Source of the DNA: Shinella zoogloeoides
GTDB lineage: Bacteria; Pseudomonadota; Alphaproteobacteria; Rhizobiales; Rhizobiaceae
Length of the DNA stretch: 64,000 bases
Reading direction: 5' to 3'
Assembly (NCBI RefSeq): GCF_033705735.1
Contig: NZ_CP131130.1
Coordinates: forward strand, 2,049,001 to 2,113,000
Part shown: positions 1-8,673 of the stretch, in pieces
Position numbering within the stretch: the stretch's first letter is position 1
Layout: every line of letters starts with the position of its first letter
Made by a program: the position numbers and the translations under genes
Notes under the pieces: generated by a model
What the model saw: only the letters and a program-made list of their open reading frames with translations
What the model was told of the DNA's origin: nothing
Databases searched by the model: none

Positions 1-1
1 C

Positions 2-1009
2 TTCTTCTTCCAGACGCTGGTCGTCAAGGCCGATGGCAGCATGGTGCTGCTCACCCGCTCAGCGGACCTGCGCCAGGCGCGCCACACCTCCAATATCGAG
101 AAGATCGAGGTCTGGATCGACCGCGTGAACGCGGACCCGACCATGGACCTGAAGAACCTCCTGTCCGATCTCGACCTGCTCGGCTGCCGCATCGGCGTGG
201 AATACGACACACACGGCCTGACGGGCCGCAATGCACGCCTCCTCGACAACCAGCTCCAGAGCTTCGGCGAGATCGTCGACGCCTCCACGCTCGTCAGCCG
301 CCTGCGCCTCATCAAGAGCCCGGCGGAAATCGCCTATGTCGAGCGCGCGGCCGCCCTTTCCGACGATGCGCTGGACGCCGCCCTGCCGCTGATCGCCGCC
401 GGCGCCGACGAGGCAGCGATCCTGGCGGCGCTGCAGAACGCCGTGCTCGCCGGCGGCGGCGATTACGCCGCGAACGAATTCGTCATCGGCTCGGGCGCCG
501 ACGCCCTGCTCTGCCGCTCCAAGTCCGGCCGCCGCCGGCTCGATGCGACCGACCAGCTCACCATCGAATGGTCGGGCGTCAGCGCGCGCTACCACGCGCC
601 GATGATGCGCACGGCGCTGATCGGCGAGCCGAGCAGCCGCCACCGCGAACTCTACAGCGCCTGCCGCGAGGCCATGCAGGCGATGGAGATGGTGCTGCGT
701 CCCGGCCATACCTTCGGCACCGTCTTCGAGACCTTCGCCCGCATCGTCGACGAGCGCGGGCTTGCCCGCCACCGGCTGAACACCTGCGGCTATTCCGTCG
801 GCGCGCGCTTTGCGCCCTCCTGGATGGATCCGCAGATGTTCCTGATGGGCAACCCGCAGGAAATCGAGCCGAACATGTCGCTCTTCCTGCACACGATCGT
901 GCTCGATTCGGAGAGCGCGACAGCCATGACGCTCGGCCAGACGTATCTTACAACCACCGACACGCCGAAGGCGCTGTCCCGCTACGGCCTCGATTTCATC
1001 GCGGTCTGA
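2..1009 (+). CDS. M24-fold (creatinase/Xaa-Pro peptidase-like) hydrolase, 5' end outside window
   Basis: The frame is open from base 2, so the gene starts upstream and about 335 C-terminal residues are visible. The fold is the pita-bread M24 type: a remnant of the N-terminal creatinase-like domain followed by the catalytic domain from about nt 300. In true metallo-aminopeptidases two Asp, one His and two Glu bind the metals. Here the first Asp-containing segment reads IEWSGVSARYHAP, so the Asp pair is replaced by Glu and Pro. The GHGIG-type His segment is CGYSVGARF, and the Glu segment is PNMSLFLHTIV. Loss of these ligands points to a metal-independent relative such as creatinase or ectoine hydrolase (DoeA/EutD). 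The substrate cannot be read from the sequence. Confidence 0.8.
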   Translation, partial: FFFQTLVVKADGSMVLLTRSADLRQARHTSNIEKIEVWIDRVNADPTMDLKNLLSDLDLLGCRIGVEYDTHGLTGRNARLLDNQLQSFGEIVDASTLVSRLRLIKSPAEIAYVERAAALSDDALDAALPLIAAGADEAAILAALQNAVLAGGGDYAANEFVIGSGADALLCRSKSGRRRLDATDQLTIEWSGVSARYHAPMMRTALIGEPSSRHRELYSACREAMQAMEMVLRPGHTFGTVFETFARIVDERGLARHRLNTCGYSVGARFAPSWMDPQMFLMGNPQEIEPNMSLFLHTIVLDSESATAMTLGQTYLTTTDTPKALSRYGLDFIAV

Positions 1010-1110
1010 CAGGAGACAACCCGCAAGATCCTGCGATTGACAGGCCCTGGGGCGAAACCCATAAATCGTTGCGGGACAGAGGAGGCCAAAGCCTCCTGAG
1101 GACACGAACG

Positions 1111-1890
1111 ATGACAATGCACGAGCTGACGAAGCGGCTGGCACTGATCGGTCTCATTGCCACCCTTGCCGGCTGCAACAGCACCGATGCGCTCATTCCG
1201 CGCGTCGATGTCGGCAGCAACTTCAATTCACCGCCGGTGACGCAGAACGATCTCGACCAGATGAGCGCCGAGTCGAGGCCCGTCACCACCATACCGGTCG
1301 CGACCGCCACGCAGCAGACCGCCTTCACCTCGCCCTCCGGCATCGGCGGCTCGACCGGCGAGGACACCGCCGGCACCCTGCAGGGCCAGGCCGATGCGCT
1401 CGCCCGCAACCAGGGCGGCCGCCGCGGGCCGGCGGACGAGGATTTCGCCCGCAACTCGCTCGCCGCCGAAACGTCGGGCGGCACGGAAGAGGTCGCGGCC
1501 CTGCCCCCCGCCGCGTCCGCGGCCGGCGCGACGATCCGCTTCCTGCCGATCATCGGCGCGCCTGTCGAGGCCGTCACGCCGCTCTCCAAGCGCCTCGGCG
1601 CCGAAGCGCGCTCGAGCGGCCTGACGATCCGCAGCGCTTCGGACAACTCCACCGAATATATCCTCAAGGGCTATTTCTCGGCGATGAACGACAGCGGCAA
1701 GACCACGGTCGTCTATGTCTGGGACGTGCTCGACGGCGGCGGCTCGCGGCTGCACCGCATCCAAGGCCAGGAGAGCGTGCCGGGCACCGCCGCCGATCCC
1801 TGGACCGTCGTGCCTGCGCGCACGATGGAGGACATTGCCCGCAAGACGATCCGGGACTATCTCGAATGGCGTGGTTCGCTGCGGGGTTAA
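1111..1890 (+). CDS. Putative lipoprotein, low-complexity N-terminal half
   Basis: The 259-residue product begins with a short basic and hydrophobic signal ending in the lipobox LAGC, so it should be lipidated on Cys22 and attached to a membrane. Residues about 30-140 are rich in Thr, Ser, Gly and Pro and look disordered. The C-terminal 120 residues form a compact domain ending in DIARKTIRDYLEWRGSLRG. The start at 1111 follows GAGGAC; ATG 1117 is an alternative. The longer open frame reaching back to 568 overlaps the preceding gene and is not used. I do not recognise a function. It is probably transcribed alone, since prs follows 125 bases later with its own upstream region. Confidence 0.8.
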   Translation: MTMHELTKRLALIGLIATLAGCNSTDALIPRVDVGSNFNSPPVTQNDLDQMSAESRPVTTIPVATATQQTAFTSPSGIGGSTGEDTAGTLQGQADALARNQGGRRGPADEDFARNSLAAETSGGTEEVAALPPAASAAGATIRFLPIIGAPVEAVTPLSKRLGAEARSSGLTIRSASDNSTEYILKGYFSAMNDSGKTTVVYVWDVLDGGGSRLHRIQGQESVPGTAADPWTVVPARTMEDIARKTIRDYLEWRGSLRG

Positions 1891-2015
1891 GCCGTCCGAA
1901 AGGGTAAATCACAGCCAAATGCGAAGAATCGCTTTCCTGAGGGGGCAAGGCCCTTGCATTCACGGATTTTGCCGCTTAAACGCCCCCCATCAGCATAATA
2001 ACAGGCGGACCATAG

Positions 2016-2948
2016 ATGAAGGTTTTCGCGGGCAATTCGAACCGGCTTCTGGCCGAAGCGATCTGCAATTATCTGAATGTTCCGCTCGGCCGTGCCACGG
2101 TTCGGCGCTTCGCAGACCAGGAAATCTTCGTTGAAATCCAGGAGAATGTGCGCGGCGAGGACGTTTTCGTCGTGCAGTCGACGTCGTTCCCGACGAACGA
2201 CCATCTGATGGAAATGCTCATCATGATCGATGCGATGCGCCGCTCCTCGGCGCGCCGCATCACGGCCGTGATCCCCTATTTCGGCTATGCCCGCCAGGAC
2301 CGCAAGCCCGGCCCGCGCACGCCGATCTCCGCCAAGCTGGTCGCCAACCTCATCACCGAGGCCGGCGCCGACCGCGTGCTGACGCTCGACCTGCATGCCG
2401 GCCAGATCCAGGGCTTCTTCGACATTCCGACCGACAACCTCTACGCCGTGCCGATCCTGGCGCGCGACGTGAAGCAGAACTATGACCTGAAGAACGTCAT
2501 GGTCGTCTCGCCGGACGTCGGCGGCGTGGTGCGCGCCCGCGCGCTCGCCAAGCGCCTCGACTGTCTGCTGGCCATCGTCGACAAGCGCCGCGACCGTCCG
2601 GGCGAATCCGAGGTCATGAACGTCATCGGCGACGTCGCGGGCAAGGATTGCCTGCTGATCGACGACATCGTCGATTCGGGCGGCACGCTCTGCAACGCGG
2701 CCGAGGCGCTCTTGAAGAACGGCGCCACCAGCGTCACCGCCTATATCACCCATGGCGTGCTTTCGGGCGGCGCCGTGGCGCGCGTCACCTCTTCCAAGCT
2801 CAAGGAACTGGTGATCACCGACACGATCCAGCCGACCACGGCCGTCCAGTCCGCGCACAATATCCGCGTGATCTCGACCGCCAACCTGCTCGGCGAGGCG
2901 ATCAACCGCACCAGCGCCGAAGAGTCCGTTTCCAGCCTCTTCGACTAA
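2016..2948 (+). CDS. prs: Ribose-phosphate pyrophosphokinase
   Basis: This cytoplasmic enzyme transfers pyrophosphate from ATP to ribose 5-phosphate to make PRPP, the precursor of purines, pyrimidines, histidine, tryptophan and NAD. The 310 residues match the usual length. The N-terminal half carries the ATP-loop signature with [27 protein letters not shown] follows near residue 95, and the metal-binding signature [13 protein letters not shown] lies near 130. The C-terminal PRPP loop reads [17 protein letters not shown]. It is followed directly by a strong intrinsic terminator, so it forms a single-gene transcription unit or the end of one. Later window genes that use PRPP include apt and, indirectly, trp biosynthesis. 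Confidence 0.98.
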   Translation: MKVFAGNSNRLLAEAICNYLNVPLGRATVRRFADQEIFVEIQENVRGEDVFVVQSTSFPTNDHLMEMLIMIDAMRRSSARRITAVIPYFGYARQDRKPGPRTPISAKLVANLITEAGADRVLTLDLHAGQIQGFFDIPTDNLYAVPILARDVKQNYDLKNVMVVSPDVGGVVRARALAKRLDCLLAIVDKRRDRPGESEVMNVIGDVAGKDCLLIDDIVDSGGTLCNAAEALLKNGATSVTAYITHGVLSGGAVARVTSSKLKELVITDTIQPTTAVQSAHNIRVISTANLLGEAINRTSAEESVSSLFD

Positions 2949-2966
2949 CCCGCCACGACCCTTTCG

Positions 2967-3005
2967 AAAGGCCCGCGCACCTCTGGTTGCGCGGGCCTTT
3001 TCTTT
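2967..3005 (+). terminator. Intrinsic terminator of prs
   Basis: A 13-bp perfect stem (2967-2979 with 2988-3000, core GGCCCGCGCA) has an 8-base loop and runs into a T-rich tract. It lies 19 bases after the prs stop codon. Confidence 0.9.
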
Positions 3006-3095
3006 TGGCAACCATCCCCTGTTTTTTACGTTCGCCCCGATACCGGATGCTTCACTTTTGCGTTACGGTTCGGCGAGATTCACCTGGAGGACTCC

Positions 3096-3695
3096 ATGAT
3101 GACGCCTTTCCTGTCCCGGCTGGCCGGACGCATTGCCATCCTTCTTGCCGCCGGCACGCTTGTCGCCTGCTCTGTCGACGTCGATGAAGGCGGCGGTCGT
3201 CCCCGTCCTCGCCCGCAGGCCTGCACCATGGAATACATGCCGGTGTGCGGCGCGCGCGGCGGCGACCTCCAGACCTTCGCCAATACCTGCGAGGCACGAT
3301 CGAGCGGCTACCGCGTCGTCAGCCGTGGCGAGTGCCGCCGTGGCGGTCGTCCCGAGCCGCGCCCTGACGAAGGTCGCGCCTGCACGCGCGAATATGCGCC
3401 GGTCTGCGGCGCGAACGGCCGCGACCGCCAGACCTTCGCCAATGCCTGCGAAGCGCGCCGCAGCGGCTATGACGTGATCGGCCGCGGCGAATGCCAGGGC
3501 CGCAATCCGGGCGGCAACGGCAGCGACTGGGGCAACGGCCGCGATCGCGACCGTGACAACCAGCGCGTCTGCACCATGGAATACCGGCCGGTCTGCGCGC
3601 AGCGCGGCCGCGACCGCAAGACGTTCGGCAATTCATGCTCGGCCGATGCCGCCGGCTACCGCGTCGTCAGCCCGGGCGAATGCTCGGCCTACTGA
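3096..3695 (+). CDS. Triple Kazal-type domain lipoprotein
   Basis: The 199-residue product has a signal peptide ending in the lipobox LVAC (Cys25), then a Pro/Arg-rich linker and three tandem Kazal-like domains. Each domain has four cysteines with identical spacing of 8, 14 and 15 residues: Cys43/51/65/80, Cys96/104/118/133 and Cys159/167/181/196. Each carries the Kazal core PVCG or PVCA, followed by TFxNxC. Kazal domains are serine-protease inhibitors, so a surface or periplasmic anti-protease role is likely, but target specificity is not shown. The second linker is Gly/Asn/Asp/Arg-rich. The start follows CTGGAGGA; a second ATG at 3099 is equally usable. A terminator follows within 30 bases. 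Confidence 0.9.
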   Translation: MMTPFLSRLAGRIAILLAAGTLVACSVDVDEGGGRPRPRPQACTMEYMPVCGARGGDLQTFANTCEARSSGYRVVSRGECRRGGRPEPRPDEGRACTREYAPVCGANGRDRQTFANACEARRSGYDVIGRGECQGRNPGGNGSDWGNGRDRDRDNQRVCTMEYRPVCAQRGRDRKTFGNSCSADAAGYRVVSPGECSAY

Positions 3696-3719
3696 TCGCG
3701 CCATTGCTTAGGAATAAGG

Positions 3720-3748
3720 CCCCGCTGTTCCGGCAGCGGGGTTTTTCT
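3720..3748 (+). terminator. Intrinsic terminator after Kazal lipoprotein gene
   Basis: An 8-bp stem CCCCGCTG/CAGCGGGG with a 6-base loop is followed by five T residues. It lies between the plus-strand Kazal gene and the converging minus-strand DUF779 gene. Confidence 0.85.
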
Positions 3749-3752
3749 TTGC

Positions 3753-4139
3753 TCAGCGTTCCGGCAACGGACAGGCTTCCCCGCCACCGAAGAGGCGCGA
3801 GCGGGTGAGGAAGCGCTTCTCCCGCCCGTTGTCGAGCGAGAACATGCCGCCCCGCCCCGGCACCACGTCGATGATAAGCTGCGTGTGCTTCCACACGTCG
3901 AACTGGCTTTCGCTGATATAGACCGGCACGCCGCCGATCTCGCCGAGCTTCACGTCCCGGTCGCCGACAATGTAGTCGTCCGCCGGATAGCACATGGGCG
4001 AGGAGCCGTCGCAGCAGCCGCCCGACTGGTGGAACAGGATGTCCGGATAGTCCTCCCGGATCTCGCGGATGAGCGCGAGCGCGGCATCGGTCGCCACCAC
4101 GCGCGGTTCGTTCAGGGCTTCGGGCAGGGCTTCGGGCAT
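3753..4139 (-). CDS. DUF779 protein, companion of aldehyde dehydrogenase
   Basis: The 128-residue cytoplasmic protein has the DUF779 hallmark HQSGGCCDGSSPMC near residues 37-50 and a C-terminal DVVPGRGGMFSLDNG segment. Genes of this family usually lie immediately downstream of an NAD-dependent aldehyde dehydrogenase, exactly as here, but the biochemical role is not established. The cysteine cluster (Cys42, Cys43, Cys50) could bind a metal or undergo redox change; that is inference. The start at 4139 follows AGGAGGAGG. The longer open frame reaching 4484 runs into the dehydrogenase and a repeat, so it is rejected. Confidence 0.9.
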   Translation of the reverse strand: MPEALPEALNEPRVVATDAALALIREIREDYPDILFHQSGGCCDGSSPMCYPADDYIVGDRDVKLGEIGGVPVYISESQFDVWKHTQLIIDVVPGRGGMFSLDNGREKRFLTRSRLFGGGEACPLPER

Positions 4140-4161
4140 CGCGGCCTCCTCCTGTGCTTTT

Positions 4162-4256
4162 CCCTCCCCCCGCGAGCGGGGAGAGGGACAGGGCTGGACA
4201 TGGCGGACAGGTCCCGCCCTTCGGGTGGCCTTCTCCGGTAGGGGCGGAGAAGGATA
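4162..4256. repeat. Palindromic intergenic repeat inside the aldehyde dehydrogenase operon
   Basis: Two hyphenated palindromes (CCCCCGCGAGCGGGG and one built on CTTCTCCG/CGGAGAAG) fill the 125-base gap between the dehydrogenase and DUF779 genes. It resembles the other palindromic elements of this window but is shorter and more diverged. In the transcript it would form stable hairpins and could reduce expression of the distal gene. Confidence 0.55.
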
Positions 4257-4264
4257 GCGGCCGC

Positions 4265-5773
<1,509 letters not shown>

Positions 5774-5872
5774 GTCAATTCCTCCCTTGAAAGGCCCGGA
5801 TGGGCCGTCGGAAGAATGGTGCTGCGCTTCGGCCCGGCGCGGTAGGGGCCGGCCGGTGATGGCGGGCGCGAC

Positions 5873-5890
5873 TGTTTCAGATTTGAGACA
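5873..5890. promoter_or_regulatory. Candidate operator upstream of aldehyde dehydrogenase
   Basis: The 18-base hyphenated palindrome TGTTTCAGATTTGAGACA has 7-base arms with one mismatch. Viewed as TGT-N12-ACA, it resembles sites bound by AcoR-type GAF-Fis regulators. It is centred about 110 bases before the dehydrogenase start, just after the regulator gene, so binding by that regulator is the natural inference. Confidence 0.5.
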
Positions 5891-5923
5891 GGCCCGGCGG
5901 GCCTACTGTGCTGCGCCGCAGCA

Positions 5924-6883
5924 TCAGTTGATCGAGAGCTTCTTCATCTTGCGGTACAGCGTTGCGCGGCTGATGCCGAGCAGGTCCGCCGCCTGGCTGA
6001 CATTGCCGCCAGCGCGCGTCAGCACGCGCCGGAGCGCGGCGCGTTCGGCATCGTCGAGGTCCCGCCCCTCCTCCGCCCGGTCCTCGTGCAGGAGATCGGA
6101 GGCGGCGATGCCGGTCGCGATGCGCCGGTCGTCGAGGCCGAGCACCTGCCGGGCGGCGCGGGTGGCGCCGAGCACGAGGTCGTCGCGGTCGACGGCCAGC
6201 AACGCCGGCGCCATGCGCCCTTCGACGGGCACGAGCAGGATGCGCGCGGCGGAGAAGGCGCGGCGGAAGAGGCCCGCCTCGATGCGCGCCGCGGCATCCC
6301 GCACGGCCTGCGAGAGGATCGACATGGTCATCTCGTTGGCATCGTCGCGGCAGGTGGAGATGTCGATGGCGGCGGCGATGCGGCCGTTATGGTCGCGAAT
6401 CGGCGCGGTCGTGCAGGAAAGGCCGGTGTTCTGCGACAGGAAATGCTGGTCGCGCAGGATCAGCACCGCCCGCTCGTCGGCAAGCGCCGTGCCGATGCCG
6501 TTGGTGCCGACGCTCGCCTCGCTCCAGACCGTGCCGGACCAGAGGCCGACGCCTCGGAAATCGCGGTCGTCGCCCGCCGCCCCGCGCCGTTCGAGCGCAA
6601 TGCCGTTCTCATCGGTGAGCAAGAGGCAGCAGCCGGCCTTGCCGACCGTCGCGAAGAGCCGGTCGATCTCGCCCCGCGCCTCCTCGATCAGCGCGCTGGA
6701 ACGGATGCGCGCCTGCCGGAACTCGGCCTCGGTCAGCCGCCAGGGCGTGCGCGCCTCCTCCGGGGCGAGGCCGTGCAGCATCAGGCACCGCCGCCACGAG
6801 GCCGCCACCGGCGAACTCGCCGCGGCCGAGGCATGGGCCGCAACGGTGTGCACATGATCTGCGTGATCGAAACGCACAGACAT
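5924..6883 (-). CDS. GAF domain regulator with Fis-type HTH, lacking AAA+ domain
   Basis: The 319-residue protein resembles the acetoin regulator AcoR at both ends. A GAF-type sensor spans about residues 60-190, a PAS-like segment follows at about 205-265, and the C-terminal Fis helix-turn-helix contains GGNVSQAADLLGISRATLY. The sigma-54-activating AAA+ ATPase that normally sits between sensor and HTH is absent, with no GAFTGA or Walker motifs. It therefore cannot drive sigma-54 promoters by the usual mechanism and more likely acts as a conventional activator or repressor of the downstream aldehyde dehydrogenase. The start at 6883 is preceded by GGGAGGAG; the longer frame to 7090 runs into repeats. 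Confidence 0.85.
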   Translation of the reverse strand: MSVRFDHADHVHTVAAHASAAASSPVAASWRRCLMLHGLAPEEARTPWRLTEAEFRQARIRSSALIEEARGEIDRLFATVGKAGCCLLLTDENGIALERRGAAGDDRDFRGVGLWSGTVWSEASVGTNGIGTALADERAVLILRDQHFLSQNTGLSCTTAPIRDHNGRIAAAIDISTCRDDANEMTMSILSQAVRDAAARIEAGLFRRAFSAARILLVPVEGRMAPALLAVDRDDLVLGATRAARQVLGLDDRRIATGIAASDLLHEDRAEEGRDLDDAERAALRRVLTRAGGNVSQAADLLGISRATLYRKMKKLSIN

Positions 6884-7486
6884 CCGCTCTCCTCCCGAAA
6901 GCATCCGACCGATCATCGCGCCAGAATATAACGCCCGACGACTATAGCCCCGCTTTGCACAGATGGTCCAGTCGGACGAAGGTTCAAGGGCGGAGCACCG
7001 GAGGGAGGCCGCACGGCCCCTCATCCGGCCGCGCCGGCCACCTTCTCCTCGTCTGCGGGGTGAAGGGATATGCCGCGATGGTTTCCTCAAACAAGGATCG
7101 TGCGTGGGGGCACTCCCATCTCTACAAACGGGGGGCTAGCGCATATGGGATTCGACGTTGCCGCCCTTCCCTTCTCCCCTCGGGGAGAAGGTGGCCCGAA
7201 GGGTTGGATGAGGGGGCGCGGCACCGGAAAACTTTTCGTTTTGCCTGCGGCATGCCCCTCATCCGCCTGCCGGCACCTTCTCCCCGCAAGCGGGGCGAAG
7301 GGAATATGCCGTGCCGGTTTCCCCAACCAATGACCATACGTGGGGCACGTCCCCTCTCCCCGCTTGCGGGGAGAGGGTTAGGGTGAGGGGCAACCCACCC
7401 GCGCGACGGTCCCCACGAACAACCCTGTTCCCAAGCCCCGCCTCGCCTGTTACCAGTGCATTTCCCTTTCCGGTATCGATCCTGCC
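6884..7486. other. Gene-free region of about 600 bases
   Basis: No credible coding sequence is seen. The first 130 bases should hold the promoter of the GAF-Fis gene, though no clear -35/-10 pair stands out. The rest is occupied by the repeat island at 7015-7395. The last 90 bases lead into the BenE-type gene. Confidence 0.7.
7015..7395. repeat. Island of palindromic mosaic repeats (RIME-like), three units
   Basis: Three GC-rich hyphenated palindromes follow each other. Unit 1 (about 7016-7120) begins CCCCTCATCCGGCC. Unit 2 (about 7160-7217) contains CTTCTCCCC and GGGGAGAAG arms and ends in GGATGAGGGGG. Unit 3 (7253-7393) begins GCCCCTCATCCGCC and ends GGGTGAGGGGC. The outer ends CCCTCATCC and GGATGAGGG are inverted repeats. 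The architecture resembles rhizobial intergenic mosaic elements. Unit 3 is an inverted copy of the element at about 19015-19146. Confidence 0.75.
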
Positions 7487-8671
7487 ATGCTTCGTGATTT
7501 TTCCGCCCAAGCCCTGTTCATGGGTCTGCTCACCGCCTTCGTCGGTTTCGCCAGTTCCTTCGCCGTCGTGCTGCACGGCCTCACCGGCGTCGGCGCCACG
7601 GAGGCGCAGGCCGCCTCGGGGCTGATGGCGCTGTCCGTGTCGATGGGCATCTGCGCCATCGTGCTCAGCGTCGCAACGCGCCTGCCCGTCTCGATCGCCT
7701 GGTCGACGCCGGGCGCGGCGCTGCTGGCCAGTTCCGGCGCGGTCGAGGGCGGCTTCTCGACGGCGGTCGGCGGGTTCCTCGTCTGCGCGGCACTGATCGT
7801 CGTCGCGGGCCTGTGGAAGCCGCTCGGCCGCATGGTCGCCGCCATTCCCGCGACGCTCGCCAACGCCATGCTGGCCGGCGTGCTGATCGGCCTCTGCTTC
7901 GCGCCGGTCAAGGCTATCGCCTTCAACCCGCTGCTCGGCCTGCCGATCGCGCTCGCCTGGATCGTCGTCGGCAGCGTCAACCGCCTCTATGCGGTGCCCG
8001 CCGCGCTCGCCGCCTTCGTCGCGGTCCTCGCCTTCGGCATCGACATCCCCGACGGCGCCTTCGCCGGCCTCGCCGATGCGCTGCTGCCGAAACCCGAATT
8101 CGTGACGCCGGCCTTCACGGTCGCCGGGCTCGTCGGCATCGCCCTGCCGCTCTTCATCGTCACCATGGCCTCGCAGAACATTCCCGGCATCGCCGTGCTG
8201 AAGGTCAACGACTACGAGCCCAATCCCGGCCCGCTCTTCGCCGTCACCGGCTTCTTCTCGCTGCTTTCGGCCCCCTTCGGCGGCCATGCGGTCAACCTCG
8301 CCGCCATAACCGCCGCCATGTGCGCCGGCTCGGACGCCCATCCCGACCCGGCGAAACGTTACTGGGCGGCCATCAATGCCGGTGTCTTCTACGTGATCTT
8401 CGGCCTTGCCGCGGGCGCGGTCACCGCCTTCGTCAGCCTCGCCCCGCCGATCCTCATCCAGGCCGTCGCCGGCCTTGCGCTGATCAGCGCCTTCGCCGGC
8501 TCCGCGCTCAACGCCTTCCGCGAGACGGAGGGGCGGGAAGCGGCGGCGGTGACCTTCCTCGTCACCGCCTCGGGCGTTTCCTTCGCCGGCGTTTCCGGCG
8601 CCTTCTGGGGCCTGATCGCGGGTGGCCTGATGCTGGCGCTCTCCCGCTTCGTGGCGAGCCTTCGGAAATAA
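7487..8671 (+). CDS. benE: BenE-type benzoate/H+ symporter family transporter
   Basis: The 394-residue protein is almost entirely hydrophobic, with about 11-12 predicted membrane segments, and matches the BenE family in length and in motifs such as SIAWSTPGAALLAS (near residue 73) and the FGGHAVNLAAITAAMC stretch (near 263). Family members import benzoate or related carboxylates with protons. No aromatic catabolism genes lie nearby, so the real substrate is uncertain. No strong Shine-Dalgarno is seen before ATG 7487. The gene stands alone after the repeat island and converges on the next gene with two bases between the stop codons. Confidence 0.88.
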   Translation: MLRDFSAQALFMGLLTAFVGFASSFAVVLHGLTGVGATEAQAASGLMALSVSMGICAIVLSVATRLPVSIAWSTPGAALLASSGAVEGGFSTAVGGFLVCAALIVVAGLWKPLGRMVAAIPATLANAMLAGVLIGLCFAPVKAIAFNPLLGLPIALAWIVVGSVNRLYAVPAALAAFVAVLAFGIDIPDGAFAGLADALLPKPEFVTPAFTVAGLVGIALPLFIVTMASQNIPGIAVLKVNDYEPNPGPLFAVTGFFSLLSAPFGGHAVNLAAITAAMCAGSDAHPDPAKRYWAAINAGVFYVIFGLAAGAVTAFVSLAPPILIQAVAGLALISAFAGSALNAFRETEGREAAAVTFLVTASGVSFAGVSGAFWGLIAGGLMLALSRFVASLRK

Positions 8672-8673
8672 TC

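Noticed and set aside
568-1890. A long plus-strand frame covering the lipoprotein and part of the hydrolase
   Set aside because: Only the part from 1111 has a signal peptide and lipobox; the rest is out of frame with the M24 gene.
1954-1981. TTGCAT and TTAAAC upstream of prs as a promoter
   Set aside because: The spacing is 16 and the hexamers are moderate. It is plausible but not distinct enough to list.
5774-5872. Possible sigma-54 promoter for the aldehyde dehydrogenase
   Set aside because: No TGGCAC-N5-TTGC match with correct spacing is seen, and the adjacent regulator lacks the AAA+ domain needed.
7015-7395. CRISPR-like array because of repeated palindromes
   Set aside because: Unit lengths and spacers are irregular, the units differ, and no cas genes are nearby.
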